From NCBI GenBank assembly GCA_031287575.1, contig JAITSV010000056.1, positions 86,413-150,412 on the forward strand: DNA of 64,000 bases. The letters are read 5' to 3'. This DNA is from Desulfovibrio sp. GTDB lineage: Bacteria > Desulfobacterota > Desulfovibrionia > Desulfovibrionales > Desulfovibrionaceae. Shown here piece after piece: positions 1 through 9,316 of the stretch. Each line of letters starts with the position of its first letter. Within the stretch, counting starts at the first letter, position 1. A program made the translations under genes and the position numbers. The notes beneath the pieces were generated by a model, which worked only from the letters and a program-made list of their open reading frames with translations, made no database searches and was not told the origin of the DNA.

Positions 1-383
1 ACCAGCGCGGATTCGTGCAGCTTCTGGGCGACAAGGCGCACCTCCTCCTCCAGCAGGGGGTACGGCAGGTAGCCCCCGGCCCCGGCCTGCACCGCGTCCA
101 CGGCGTGGCGCACGGCATCGGCATCGGCCAGCACGATGATCTCGGCGGAGGGCACCCGGCGCTTCACTTCCCACACCGCCTCGTGCAGTACCCGGCGCGA
201 GGCCTCGCGCCCTTCCAGCAGCAGGCCGAGGTCGATCATCACCATGTCCAGCGCGCGGCCGGTGGCCTGGGCCAGCGCCTCGGCCCTGGTGCGGCAGGGA
301 ATGACCGTGACGTCGCCGGAAAAGCTGGCGCGCAGCACGTGCAGGGCGTCTTCATGGGGGGTGACGGCGAGCAGGTATTTCAT
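1..383 (-). CDS. Receiver-like regulator, N-terminal part (cut by window edge)
   Basis: About 127 residues are present and the frame runs off the left edge. The protein begins MKYLLAVTPHEDALHVL and resembles a response-regulator receiver fold: an early hydrophobic strand, MVMIDLG at the usual phospho-acceptor position, and GGYLPYPL where receivers normally carry a conserved Lys-Pro. The lysine appears to be replaced, so phosphorylation may be atypical. I chose the ATG at 383 because GAGGA lies 5 nt upstream; another in-frame ATG lies at 401. Such domains in Desulfovibrio often head sigma-54 activators, but the output domain is outside the window, so the function is inferred only at the level of a signalling regulator. 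Confidence 0.6.
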   Translation of the reverse strand, partial: MKYLLAVTPHEDALHVLRASFSGDVTVIPCRTRAEALAQATGRALDMVMIDLGLLLEGREASRRVLHEAVWEVKRRVPSAEIIVLADADAVRHAVDAVQAGAGGYLPYPLLEEEVRLVAQKLHESAL

Positions 384-611
384 GCGGTCCTCGTTGCCCA
401 TTCGCCTATGGGAAGCCGGGCCGGAGCGCAAGCCCCGCGAAAGGTGCGCGCGCCACGCCCGGCTGCAACACCACGCGTCCAAGCGCCCGTCATGCCGCAT
501 GGCGCCTTTACAAGCACGCGGCCACGCGGCTAGGCTGCGCCATCGTCCCCCGTGCACCCGGCGGACCGCCGCCGGGCCCCTTCCTTCACCCCGCATCGCA
601 GGAGCGCGCCA

Positions 612-998
612 ATGGCCCAACGCACCGCCATCATTCCCGCCGGGGCCCCCGCCCCGGTCGCCCCCTATTCCCCCGGCCTCGCCTGCGGGGGGCTGTTGTT
701 CGTCTCCGGCCAACTGCCCGTGGACCCGGCCACCGGCACCTTCGTGGAAGGCGACATGGACGCGCGCGCCCGCCAGTGCCTGCGCAACGTGCAGGCCGTG
801 GCCCAGGCCGCTGGCGCCGACCTTGACCGGGTGGTCAAGGTCACCGTGTTCCTCACCGATCTGGCCGACTTCGCGGCCATGAACGCCGCCTACGGCGAAT
901 TCTTCACCGCGCCCTTCCCGGCGCGCTCCACCATCCAGGTGGCCGCGCTGCCGCTGGGTTCGAACATCGAGATCGAAGCCATCATCGATCTGCCGTAA
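612..998 (+). CDS. ridA: RidA family reactive intermediate deaminase
   Basis: The product is 128 residues, the normal RidA/YjgF size. It carries the family signature: the N-terminal PYSPGL segment, VSGQLPVDP, the FPARSTIQV segment with the substrate-binding Arg, and the C-terminal IEIEAI with the conserved Glu. RidA hydrolyses reactive enamine/imine intermediates produced by PLP enzymes such as threonine dehydratase, protecting PLP enzymes in the cytoplasm. The start at 612 has GGAG 7 nt upstream; an in-frame ATG at 552 would add 20 residues unlike the family. It is a single gene, with hairpins just downstream. The Arg and Glu are both intact, so it is likely an active deaminase. Confidence 0.9.
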   Translation: MAQRTAIIPAGAPAPVAPYSPGLACGGLLFVSGQLPVDPATGTFVEGDMDARARQCLRNVQAVAQAAGADLDRVVKVTVFLTDLADFAAMNAAYGEFFTAPFPARSTIQVAALPLGSNIEIEAIIDLP

Positions 999-1036
999 CG
1001 GGCCGGAACGGCCCCTGCCCGCGCGTTCACGATGCA

Positions 1037-1082
1037 CGGCGCGCCCGGTCCCCCTCCGGACAGGGCGCGCCGCCGCGCTCCG
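1037..1082. terminator. GC-rich hairpin after ridA
   Basis: CGGCGCGCCC at 1037-1046 pairs with GGGCGCGCCG at 1073-1082, and an inner GTCC/GGAC extends the stem after one mismatch. A smaller GGGCCG/CGGCCC hairpin sits directly after the ridA stop (1000-1014). There is no T-run, so intrinsic termination is only probable. The rest of the 999-1344 gap holds the Fur-like box and no gene. Confidence 0.45.
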
Positions 1083-1250
1083 CCCCTTGCGCACCCAACC
1101 CGGCCCCGCTCCCGTTAGGCGGCCATCCCGACCCCACACCGACACGCATGGGGCAACCCTTGCGGCGCGGTCCACTTTTTCCGGACAATCGGGATTTCTC
1201 CCACCCCATCCCCATTGACCTCCCACGGTGATGGGGATATTCCCTGCTCA

Positions 1251-1265
1251 TGAGAATGATTTTCA
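1251..1265 (+). promoter_or_regulatory. Fur-box-like operator before the HD-GYP/GGDEF pair
   Basis: TGAGAATGATTTTCA is a 7-1-7 inverted repeat; the half-sites TGAGAAT and TGAAAAT match at 6 of 7 positions, and it is close to the classical Fur 7-1-7 motif TGATAATGATTATCA. It lies about 80 nt before the HD-GYP start. A weak promoter may sit just upstream (TTGACC at 1215-1220 with GATATT at 1236-1241, a short 15-nt spacer), which would place the box around the transcription start. Iron control of the c-di-GMP pair is inference. Confidence 0.55.
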
Positions 1266-1344
1266 ACTTCGAAATGGCGAGCCGGACATCCAGCCTGCCG
1301 TGCCGCCGGGGCACGCCTGCGTCCGCCAGCGCGGAGGGCGGGCC

Positions 1345-2229
1345 ATGCTGAGCACCCTGCTGCACCAGTTCGCGGAATCCCTCGGCAACGCCATCGACGC
1401 CAAGGACGCCCACACCCGCTCGCATTCGGAAGAAGTGGCCCTGGCCGCCTTTCTGCTAGCGCGGGCCATGGGATTTTCCCCGACGGACGCCGACCGCGTG
1501 CACGTGGCCGGGCACCTGCACGACATCGGCAAGATCGGCGTGCCCGACGCCGTGCTGCTGAAGGCGGGCACCCTGACCCCCGAAGAATGGGAACACATGC
1601 GCGCCCACCCGGTCATCGGCGCGCGCATCGTCAGCCCGGTGGCGGACCTTGCCGACGAAGGCGTGGCCGCCATGATCCTGCACCATCACGAACGATGGGA
1701 CGGCCGGGGCTACCCGCACGGCCTGCGCGGCGAGGCCATACCCCTTGGCGCGCGCATCATCGCCCTGGCGGACAGCCTGTCCGCCATGCTCCAGCATCGC
1801 CCCTACCGCCCGGCCATGCACTTCGAGCAGGCCGAGGCGGAACTGCTGCGCTGCTCCGGCAGCCAGTTCGATCCCGCGGTGGTGCAGGCCTTCGTCACCG
1901 TGCGCGACGAGATGCACCGGGCCTTCAGCACGCCGCGGTCGCCCCGGTCCGAGTTGGGCGGCATTGCCTCCGCCGCCGTGGCCAGCTGCTGCCGCACCGC
2001 CACGGCACCGCATGCCGCCGCACCCGACGCACCCGGTGCACCCTCCGCCCCCCTGCCGTCCGAAACATCCGCCGCCCCGGCGGCCACCCCCATCGGCCCT
2101 GGCGCGGCGGGCAGTGCCGACCCCGTCCGCCGCAACGACATCACCGCCCCACGGAGCGCCACATGGGAAGACACGTGGGAAGACGGGCGCGCCACGCCGC
2201 GCGGCCTGCTGATCCCGGTGCCCGCATGA
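1345..2229 (+). CDS. HD-GYP domain c-di-GMP phosphodiesterase
   Basis: A 294-residue cytoplasmic protein with an HD-GYP hydrolase core from about residue 5 to 195. The metal and catalytic motifs are intact: H59-D60 with K63 (HDIGKIG), HHH at 113-115 followed by E116, and DGRGYP at 119-124. The family hydrolyses cyclic di-GMP to pGpG or GMP. The last 90 residues are low-complexity Pro/Ala/Ser sequence with no recognised domain. The start at 1345 has GGAGG 8 nt upstream; an upstream in-frame ATG at 1228 overlaps the Fur-like box and is unlikely. The stop overlaps the start of the GGDEF gene by ATGA, so the opposing enzymes are probably translationally coupled. Confidence 0.85.
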   Translation: MLSTLLHQFAESLGNAIDAKDAHTRSHSEEVALAAFLLARAMGFSPTDADRVHVAGHLHDIGKIGVPDAVLLKAGTLTPEEWEHMRAHPVIGARIVSPVADLADEGVAAMILHHHERWDGRGYPHGLRGEAIPLGARIIALADSLSAMLQHRPYRPAMHFEQAEAELLRCSGSQFDPAVVQAFVTVRDEMHRAFSTPRSPRSELGGIASAAVASCCRTATAPHAAAPDAPGAPSAPLPSETSAAPAATPIGPGAAGSADPVRRNDITAPRSATWEDTWEDGRATPRGLLIPVPA

Positions 2230-3395
2230 ACCACACCACTTCCTGCAATACCGGCGCCACCGGTGCTCCCAACTCCGTTGGTTCCACCGGCACCGCCCGC
2301 GCCACGGACAGCGTCTCCGCGTCGGGTCTGGCCGGGCTGGTCACGCCTCGCTGGCTGCGCCGCCTCGGCGACGCCTTCTGGCGCGGCGTGGATGCGCTGA
2401 ACCCCCGCACCCGGCTGGCCATCGCGTTGTTCCTGGTGGTGGCGGTGCCCGCCGGGATACTGCTGCACCATCTGGAATCGCAGGGGCACGCCGTGCTGCC
2501 GGGCCTGCCCCGCGCATTGCCCATGAGCATCTATGATGACGTGGTCCTGGCCGTGGCCCTGTACCTGGCCGGGGCGCTGGTGCTGTGCATCCCCGTGGCC
2601 GGGTTGATCTGCCGCTTCGTGCTGCTGCGCGATATCCGCGAGATCAACGCCTTCTGCCTGGCCCTGCGCGAAGGCCGTCAGCCGCGCCCGCTGGCGCTGC
2701 CCAACGAGCAGGAGGACGAACACGACCTGCTGCGCCTGAAGCGCAATCTGGAATGGATGGCCCACCTGGTGGCCAGCCGTGAACGGCACCTGATGGCCCG
2801 CCTGGAGGCCACGGACAGCCGCGCCCGGCACATGGAGGAACTGGCCGTACGTGACGCGCTGACCGGCCTGTTCAACCGCCGCCACTTCGAACGGCGTCTG
2901 GCCGAGCTGACCGCAGAGGTCCGGCTGCGCCCGCCCTTCCACCTGATGCTGGTGGACTGCGACCGCTTCAAGGCCGTCAACGACACCCACGGGCATGCGG
3001 CGGGCGATGAACTGCTGCGCCTGCTGGGCGACGTCATCGCCGAGGCGGTGCGCGCGGGCACAGACACCCCCTGCCGCATCGGGGGCGACGAGTTCGGCAT
3101 CCTGTTCGCCTGCCCGGACGAGAATTCCGTGCGCGCCGTGGCCGAACGCATCCGCCACCGCTTCGCCCAGTGCCAGAACCACGGCTGCACCCTGAGCATC
3201 GGCATTGCCCGCTACCGCCAGCAGGGCGAAGGCCGCGCCGACGCCGCCTGCCAACTGGCCCCGGTGACCGACGCGGGCAACGCCGCCTGCGCGGGCGAGG
3301 GCGCGCCCCTGGCCGTGCAGGCCATGGTGGCCCGCGCCGACGGCGCCGTGTACGCGGTGAAGCGGCGGGGGGGCGACGGCATCGCCGTGCGGTAG
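2226..3395 (+). CDS. Membrane-bound GGDEF diguanylate cyclase
   Basis: A 389-residue protein with a Thr/Ser/Gly-rich start, two predicted membrane helices (about 58-82 and 100-130), a linker that could be HAMP-like or coiled coil (about 130-210) and a C-terminal GGDEF domain. The active-site GGDEF is at 286-290, and the CDRFKAVND metal/nucleotide segment is present. The inhibitory RxxD motif normally five residues before GGDEF is out of register (RAGTD), so classical product inhibition may be absent. It starts inside the stop of the HD-GYP gene (ATGA), which suggests one operon balancing synthesis and breakdown of c-di-GMP. The sensed signal is unknown. Confidence 0.85.
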   Translation: MNHTTSCNTGATGAPNSVGSTGTARATDSVSASGLAGLVTPRWLRRLGDAFWRGVDALNPRTRLAIALFLVVAVPAGILLHHLESQGHAVLPGLPRALPMSIYDDVVLAVALYLAGALVLCIPVAGLICRFVLLRDIREINAFCLALREGRQPRPLALPNEQEDEHDLLRLKRNLEWMAHLVASRERHLMARLEATDSRARHMEELAVRDALTGLFNRRHFERRLAELTAEVRLRPPFHLMLVDCDRFKAVNDTHGHAAGDELLRLLGDVIAEAVRAGTDTPCRIGGDEFGILFACPDENSVRAVAERIRHRFAQCQNHGCTLSIGIARYRQQGEGRADAACQLAPVTDAGNAACAGEGAPLAVQAMVARADGAVYAVKRRGGDGIAVR

Positions 3396-3503
3396 ATCCT
3401 GTCACCGACGAGCCGTTGCGCCCGTTTAATTGCAATCCGGGGGAGCATCCACACCGCGCATTCCCTCTGTCCTTCTCCCCTCTTTTCTTTTCCCCGCACG
3501 CAG

Positions 3504-3538
3504 ACACCCCCACCGATGCGCACATCGGTGGGGGTGTT
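3504..3538. terminator. Bidirectional terminator hairpin
   Basis: ACACCCCCACCGATG (3504-3518) is followed by a CGCA loop and its perfect 15-bp complement (3523-3537). It lies between the convergent GGDEF gene (plus) and RND pump gene (minus). The T content after the stem is low on the plus strand (TCGTCT), but the position and perfect stem support a shared terminator. Confidence 0.7.
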
Positions 3539-3678
3539 CGTCTTGATGCAGCCGGATCGAAAGCGGATCGAAGCCGGGTCGCGGGGCGTGGCGCGACGTG
3601 GTCAGGGACACGGCGATGTTGACCGGCATCGCCCGTCAACATCTGCCGACAGTCACCACACCGTACCCGTCAGCCGGT

Positions 3679-6600
3679 CTACCCCTGCTCCTGCGGCACG
3701 GCCCGTTCGTTGCCCAGCGAGCGCCCCAGCTTGCGTTGCAGCCAGCGGCTCAGCCTGTCCATGTACATGTAGTACACCGGGGTGATGTACAGGGTCAGCA
3801 TCTGCGACACTATCAGGCCGCCCACCACGGCAAGGCCCAGCGGCCTGCGCTCCTCGGCGCCCGCGCCGAAGCCCACGGCGATGGGCAGCGCGCCCATGAG
3901 CGCGGCCATGGTGGTCATCATGATGGGCCGAAAGCGCACCAGGCAGCCGTGGAAGATGGCGTCCGCCGGGGCGCGGCCCTCCACCCGCTCGGACTCGATG
4001 GCGAAGTCGATCATCATGATGGCGTTCTTCTTCACGATGCCGATCAGCATGATGATGCCCACGAAGGCGTACAGGTTCAGGTCGTACCCGAAGAACATCA
4101 GCGTGAGCAGCGCGCCCATGCCCGCCGAAGGCAGGCCGGAGAGGATGGTCAGCGGGTGGATGAAGCTTTCGTACAGGATGCCCAGCACGATGTAGATGAC
4201 GAACACCGCCAGGGCCAGCAGCACGGTCATGCCTTGCAGCGAATTCTGGAAGGCCTGCGCCGTGCCCTGGAACGAGCCCACCACGTCGGCGGGCAACAGG
4301 GGCTCCGCCACCTGCTCGACCTGCGCCACCCCCTCGCCCAGGGCCACGCCGGGCCGCAGGTTGAACGACAGGGTCACCGAGGTCAACTGGCCGGAATGGT
4401 TCACCGACAGCGGCCCCACCCCCTCGCTCAGGCTGGCCAGGGTATCCAGCGGCACCAGCATGCCGGAATTGGCCCGCACGTACAGAAGCGGCAGCACGGA
4501 TGCGTCGCGCTGGTATTCCGGCAGCAGTTCCAGCAGCACCGCGTAGTCGTTGGTGGGCGCGTAGATGGTGGAAACCTGGCGCGAACTGAAGCCCGACTGC
4601 AACGCCTCTTCCACCCGCTGGGCCGAAACGCCCAGCGCCGCCGCCTTGTCGCGGTGAATGGTCACGCGCACCTCGGGGTTCTTCAACTGCAAGTCGCTGG
4701 TCACGTCCTGCAGGCCGGGCAGGGTGCGCATCCGTTCTTCCAGCAGGGGGGCCACCCGGTACAACTCGTCGGTGTCCGGCCCCTGGATGGTGTACTGGTA
4801 CAGGCTCTTGGTGGTGCGCCCGCCGATGTTGATGGACGGCGGGTTGGACACGAAGGCCTGGATGCCGGGCAGGGTGTTCAGCCTGGGCCGCAGCCGCTGG
4901 ATGATCTGTTCCGGCGTCTCCTTGCGCTCGTGGCGGTCCTTCAGCATGATCACCAGCCGCCCGGCGTTGCCGCCAAGGTTGGGGCCGCCCGATCCCACGA
5001 TGGAGGTGAACGAGGCAATGGCCGGGTCCGCCGCCAGCACCGCGTGCAGGGCGGTCTGGTTGCGCACCATGGCGTCGAACGAGATGGACTGGTCCGCCTC
5101 GGTGAAGCCGGAAAGCTGCCCCGTGTCGCCGCTGGGCAGAAAGCCCTTGGGCATGGCCACGAACAGCCACACCGTCAGACCCAGCACGCCCAATGACACG
5201 AGAAAGGTCATGAAGTGATGGCGGGTGGTGAAGCGCAGGCTGCGTTCGTAGATGTGCAGCAGCCCGTCGAAGAACGTCTCCAGCGCGTTGTAGACGCGCC
5301 CGTGGCGCTCGGCGCCGTGCGGCTTCAGGAAGCGGCTGCACAGCATGGGCGTGAGCGTCAGCGAGACCACGCCCGAAAGGCCGATGGCCACCATGATGAC
5401 CACCGAGAATTCGCGGAACAGCCGCCCCACCACCCCGCCCATGAACAGCACGGGAATGAACACCGCCGCCAGCGAGATGGTCATGGAGATGATGGTGAAG
5501 CCGATTTCCTTCGACCCGTCCAGGGCCGCCTGCATGACCGGCTTGCCCATTTCCTTGTGGCGCACGATGTTCTCGAGCATGACGATGGCGTCGTCCACCA
5601 CGAAGCCCACGGCCAGGGTCAGGGCCATCAGCGACAGGTTGTCCAGGCTGTGCCCGAACACGTACATCAGGGCGAAGGTGCCCACCACCGACATGGGCAG
5701 GGCCAGGCTGGGGATGACCGTGGCCGACAGGCTGCGCAAAAACAGGAAGATCACCAGCACCACCAGGCACACGGTGAGCACCAGGGTGAACTTCACGTCG
5801 TCCACCGATTCGCGGATGGTCTGCGAGCGGTCGTACATCACGTTCAGCTGCACGGACGCGGGCAACTGCCGCTCGAACGAGGGCAGCAGGTCCTTCACCG
5901 CGTTGACCACGGCCACGGTGTTGGAGCCGGGCTGGCGCTGCACGGCCAGCACGATGCCGCGCGTGTCGTTGAACCAGGTGAACTGCTTGTCCTGCTCCAC
6001 GCTGTCGACCACCTGGCCAAGCTCGCCCAGGCGTACCGGCGCGCCGTCGCGCCAGGCCACCACCATGGGTCGGTACGACGCGGCGTCGAACAGCTGGCCG
6101 CTGGCCTGGATGTTGCGCGAGGTATGGTCCCCTTGCAGGGTGCCGGTGGGCAGGTTGACGTTGGAATCGGCAATGGCCGTGGCCACCTCGTCCAGGCCAA
6201 GGCCGCGCGTGGCCAGGGCGCGCGGGTCCACCTGGGCGCGCACCGCGTACTTCTGCGAGCCGTACACCTGCACCTGGGCCACCCCGGCCACCATGGAGAT
6301 GCGCTGGGCCAGCATGGTGTCCGCATATTCGTTCACCTGCGACAGGGGCAGGGTGGGCGAGGTGAGCGCGATGTACAGGATGGGCTGGTCGGCGGGGTTG
6401 ACCTTGCGGAAGTAGGGCGGGGTGGTCATGTCGTCGGGCAGGCGGCGCGCCGCCTGCGAGATGGCCGACTGCACGTCCAGCGCGGCCGCGTCGATGTCGC
6501 GGTCGAGGGCGAACTGGATGGTGATGCGGGTGCGCCCAAGGGTGCTCGACGAGGTCATGGAGTCGATGCCCGCGATGGTGGCGAACTGGCGCTCCAGCGG

Positions 6601-6795
6601 GGTGGCCACGGCGCTGGCCATGGTTTCCGGGTCGGCCCCGGAAAGTTCCGCCGTGACCTGGATGGTGGGAAAGTCCACGTTGGGCAGGTCGCTTACCGGC
6701 AGGTTGCGGTAGCCCACCACCCCGAACAGGAACATGGCCAGCATGACCAGACAGGTGGTCACCGGCCTGCGGATGAAGAACGCCGCGATGTTCAC
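3679..6795 (-). CDS. RND efflux pump, HAE1 family (MdtB/MdtC/AcrB-like)
   Basis: 1038 residues, the usual size for a proton-driven RND inner-membrane pump. It begins [14 protein letters not shown], has a first membrane helix, large periplasmic loops and 12 predicted helices. The proton-relay pair is visible in VDDAIVMLENIVRHKEMG. Sequence flavour is nearest MdtB/MdtC/MuxB-type drug pumps rather than CzcA metal pumps. Its ATG overlaps the stop of the adaptor gene (ATGA), so pump and adaptor are coupled. No outer-membrane TolC-type gene is adjacent, so the exit duct must be encoded elsewhere. Substrates cannot be read from the sequence. Expression probably follows the TetR operator at 9291. Confidence 0.92.
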   Translation of the reverse strand: MNIAAFFIRRPVTTCLVMLAMFLFGVVGYRNLPVSDLPNVDFPTIQVTAELSGADPETMASAVATPLERQFATIAGIDSMTSSSTLGRTRITIQFALDRDIDAAALDVQSAISQAARRLPDDMTTPPYFRKVNPADQPILYIALTSPTLPLSQVNEYADTMLAQRISMVAGVAQVQVYGSQKYAVRAQVDPRALATRGLGLDEVATAIADSNVNLPTGTLQGDHTSRNIQASGQLFDAASYRPMVVAWRDGAPVRLGELGQVVDSVEQDKQFTWFNDTRGIVLAVQRQPGSNTVAVVNAVKDLLPSFERQLPASVQLNVMYDRSQTIRESVDDVKFTLVLTVCLVVLVIFLFLRSLSATVIPSLALPMSVVGTFALMYVFGHSLDNLSLMALTLAVGFVVDDAIVMLENIVRHKEMGKPVMQAALDGSKEIGFTIISMTISLAAVFIPVLFMGGVVGRLFREFSVVIMVAIGLSGVVSLTLTPMLCSRFLKPHGAERHGRVYNALETFFDGLLHIYERSLRFTTRHHFMTFLVSLGVLGLTVWLFVAMPKGFLPSGDTGQLSGFTEADQSISFDAMVRNQTALHAVLAADPAIASFTSIVGSGGPNLGGNAGRLVIMLKDRHERKETPEQIIQRLRPRLNTLPGIQAFVSNPPSINIGGRTTKSLYQYTIQGPDTDELYRVAPLLEERMRTLPGLQDVTSDLQLKNPEVRVTIHRDKAAALGVSAQRVEEALQSGFSSRQVSTIYAPTNDYAVLLELLPEYQRDASVLPLLYVRANSGMLVPLDTLASLSEGVGPLSVNHSGQLTSVTLSFNLRPGVALGEGVAQVEQVAEPLLPADVVGSFQGTAQAFQNSLQGMTVLLALAVFVIYIVLGILYESFIHPLTILSGLPSAGMGALLTLMFFGYDLNLYAFVGIIMLIGIVKKNAIMMIDFAIESERVEGRAPADAIFHGCLVRFRPIMMTTMAALMGALPIAVGFGAGAEERRPLGLAVVGGLIVSQMLTLYITPVYYMYMDRLSRWLQRKLGRSLGNERAVPQEQG

Positions 6796-8132
6796 TGGCG
6801 CGCCTCCGCCGGGGCCGCGCCCGTGGCGCCCGCCTCGCCCGGTTTTGCGCCCTGCCCGCCGGGTTCGCCGGATTTTGCGGCAGATTCGCCCGGCGTTGCC
6901 GGCTGCCCGCCGGAAACCGCCCCGGCGGAGGCCTTTTCCTCCACCACGGCACCGGGGGTCAGGCGCAGGTGACCGTCAATGACCACCCGTTCGCCCGGGA
7001 CCACGCCCTCCTCGATCACCACCAGGCCGTCATGGGCAAGGCCGGTGCGCACCTTGCGCAGCTGCACGGTGTTGTCCTGGCCCACCACGTAGGCGAACAG
7101 CCCCTGGCTGCCGGTCTGCACCGCCTGCGCGGGCACCACCACGGCGCCGGGGACCTGGCCCAGCTCCACGTACACGTCCACGAACTGGCCGGGCCACAGC
7201 ACGCGCGCCTCATTGGCGAAGGTGCCGCGCATGCGGATGGTGCCGGTGGCGGTGTTCACCGTGTTGTCCACGAAGGTCACCGTGCCGCGCGCCGACACCC
7301 CGCCCCCGCCGCTGCCGGAACCGGGCACCCGCGCCTCCACCGGCACGCCCCCGGCGGCCATGCGCGCGCGGGCGGCGGCCAGGTGCATTTCCGGCAGGGC
7401 GAAGCCCGCGTAGATGGGCTCTATCTGGTCGATGACCACCAGCACGGTATCCGCCCCGGCGCGCACCATGTTGCCCAGGTCCACCTTGACCTGCCCGGCG
7501 CGGCCCGACATGGGCGCAACGATGGTGGTGTAAGAAAGCTGCACCTTGGCCGTCTCCACCGAGGCCTCGTCGGCGCGCACGGTGGCGCGCAGCGAATCGG
7601 CGGAGGACCGGTACTGCTCGTACTGGTCGCGGCTGACGTAGCCGTCGGCCACCAGCTTTTCGAAGCGGCGCACGTCCTCGTCGGCCTTGGCCAGCAGCAC
7701 GCGGTCGCGTTGCAGCTTGGCCTGGGCCTCGTTCAGCGCCGCCTCCAGCGCACGGCGGTCCACGGTGAACAGCAGGTCGCCCTTGCGCACGTCCTGCCCC
7801 TCCCTGAAATGCACGCCCACGATCTGGCCGTCCACGCGCGACTTCACGGACACCGTGGCGTACGGTTCCACGTTGCCCACGGTGCGCACCACCACGGGCA
7901 GGTCGCGCTTTTCGGCAAGGGCGGTGGCCACGGGCACGGGCCGCTTCTGGGCCTTGGCCTTGGCGGCGTCGTCACCGCCGGAACACCCTGCCAGCATGGC
8001 CAGCAGCGACAGCAGGACGGCCAGGACGGGCAGGGCTGGCAGGAGGGCCGCCGCGCGCCGGATGGGTGCAACGGTACATGGGGCGGCGGGGCGGGGCCGG
8101 AATTGGGGTCTGGACTGGACGTCGATGTTCAT
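6792..8132 (-). CDS. RND periplasmic adaptor lipoprotein (membrane fusion protein)
   Basis: 446 residues. A long Arg/Pro-rich N-terminus leads to a hydrophobic signal and a lipobox (LAMLAGC), so the mature protein is probably a lipoprotein facing the periplasm. It then shows the adaptor order: beta-barrel/lipoyl half ([20 protein letters not shown]), alpha-helical hairpin (about 150-215), second lipoyl half ([19 protein letters not shown]), beta-barrel and membrane-proximal domains. The C-terminal 45 residues are Gly/Pro/Ala-rich and atypical. It joins the RND pump to an outer-membrane duct. Both its start (with tetR) and stop (with the pump) overlap neighbours by ATGA, making a tight three-gene operon. 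Confidence 0.9.
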   Translation of the reverse strand: MNIDVQSRPQFRPRPAAPCTVAPIRRAAALLPALPVLAVLLSLLAMLAGCSGGDDAAKAKAQKRPVPVATALAEKRDLPVVVRTVGNVEPYATVSVKSRVDGQIVGVHFREGQDVRKGDLLFTVDRRALEAALNEAQAKLQRDRVLLAKADEDVRRFEKLVADGYVSRDQYEQYRSSADSLRATVRADEASVETAKVQLSYTTIVAPMSGRAGQVKVDLGNMVRAGADTVLVVIDQIEPIYAGFALPEMHLAAARARMAAGGVPVEARVPGSGSGGGGVSARGTVTFVDNTVNTATGTIRMRGTFANEARVLWPGQFVDVYVELGQVPGAVVVPAQAVQTGSQGLFAYVVGQDNTVQLRKVRTGLAHDGLVVIEEGVVPGERVVIDGHLRLTPGAVVEEKASAGAVSGGQPATPGESAAKSGEPGGQGAKPGEAGATGAAPAEARQ

Positions 8133-9148
8133 GCGGGGTTCCGTTGGCGGCTGGGAGTGGGGGGAGTGGATGCGGCGCTCGACGTGGCGCCGTCGGGGCT
8201 GCCGGTACTGTCTGTATTGTCTGGGCTGTCTCTGAAATCCGGGCTGTCTCTGAAATTTGGGCATTCGGGGCGGGCGGCACGCAGCCGCTCGCGCAGGGCG
8301 GCGATGCCCGCCAGTGAAAAGGCGGTGATGTGCTCCTCCAACTCGTCGAGGCTGGCGGCATCGTACGAAATTTCGGGGTACAGCAGCGGAATGACGTTGC
8401 GGGCGAAGTGATGGTGCAGGCTCTGCCCCACCACGCTCAGCGCGCACAGGGCCACGGCGCGGCTGCGGTCCGGCTCGTCCAGCAGTTCGCGCACCGTTTC
8501 GGCCAGGTAGCCCGCGCGCGTGCCGATGACCTTGCCCACGATGTCGCCGATGACCCCGGTGGGGTCGGTCATCTCGCGGATGAGCAGCCGGTTGTACCAT
8601 TCCGGGCGGCGCGAACCGCGCGTGCGGTGCAACTGCGAGCGGATGAAGGCGCGCAGCCGGGCTTCCGGCGCGGCGGCCCCGGACGGGCCGTCGGCAACGC
8701 CGCCGGGCACGCGGACGGACATGCGAACGGACATGCCCGATGGGCACGACGACGGAGGCAGCGGCGGCTCCGGAAAGGGTTGCAGCAGCACCGCGCGGTA
8801 CAGGCCCTGCTTGTCCCCGAAGTGGTATTTCACCAGGGCCACGTTGACGCCCGCGCGGCGGCATATCTCGCGCAGCGAGGCGCGGTGGAAGCCCAGTTCC
8901 GCAAAGGTCTCGCCCGCGGCGGCCATGATGCGCACCCGGCTGTCCGGAGTCTGGCTGTCTTGGGCTTGACTGTCCGGGACCTGGCCATCCCGATCCGTTG
9001 CCCCGGCAAGCGGATTGACGGGCGCGGCCAGAGGGGAAGCCGGTGCCCGCTCCTGCGTGGTCACGCCCCGCGTGGCCGTGCGCGGTTCGCGCCCGGTGGC
9101 CGTTGCGGGGGTGGCTGGGGTTTGGCGGGCAGGCAGGGCGTCGTGCAT
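8129..9148 (-). CDS. TetR/AcrR family repressor of the RND operon (CecR-like C-terminus)
   Basis: The helix-turn-helix is clear: [39 protein letters not shown], then [10 protein letters not shown]. The C-terminal ligand domain ([17 protein letters not shown]) resembles the CecR/YbiH type. The C-terminus ends in near-repeats of FRDSPD encoded by a 17-18-nt DNA duplication near 8221-8256. The start is uncertain: ATG 9148 leaves about 65 unusual residues before the HTH, ATG 9259 adds more, and a TTG at 9317 would overlap the promoter. It is first in an operon with the adaptor and pump, so it probably represses its own transcript through the palindrome at 9291. Confidence 0.85.
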   Translation of the reverse strand: MHDALPARQTPATPATATGREPRTATRGVTTQERAPASPLAAPVNPLAGATDRDGQVPDSQAQDSQTPDSRVRIMAAAGETFAELGFHRASLREICRRAGVNVALVKYHFGDKQGLYRAVLLQPFPEPPLPPSSCPSGMSVRMSVRVPGGVADGPSGAAAPEARLRAFIRSQLHRTRGSRRPEWYNRLLIREMTDPTGVIGDIVGKVIGTRAGYLAETVRELLDEPDRSRAVALCALSVVGQSLHHHFARNVIPLLYPEISYDAASLDELEEHITAFSLAGIAALRERLRAARPECPNFRDSPDFRDSPDNTDSTGSPDGATSSAASTPPTPSRQRNPA

Positions 9149-9290
9149 GAGGCATCCCGACGGCGCGGCCACGGGCGGCCACGGCAAAAGGAGGGCGGCC
9201 CCGATCCGGCAAGCGGATGCTGGGGGCCATGCGCGGGCCCGCCGATGCGGGCCGGACATCTCCGGTCTTACCCGGAGGGCGTTCGGCCTA

Positions 9291-9308
9291 CTTAAACGAG
9301 TGTTTAAG
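9291..9308. promoter_or_regulatory. Palindromic TetR-type operator with nearby promoter
   Basis: CTTAAACGAGTGTTTAAG is a perfect 7-4-7 inverted repeat (CTTAAAC/GTTTAAG). On the minus strand TTGACT or TTGACG boxes lie just upstream (9312-9332), so the operator falls between the -35 and transcription start of the tetR-adaptor-pump operon. This is the expected place for autorepression. The assignment to this TetR is by position only. Confidence 0.65.
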
Positions 9309-9316
9309 AAAGTCAA

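Noticed and set aside
3653..6952. Long second frame across the RND pump gene
   Set aside because: It is an Arg/Pro/His-rich shadow frame typical of GC-rich DNA; the overlapping 1038-residue RND frame has clear family motifs.
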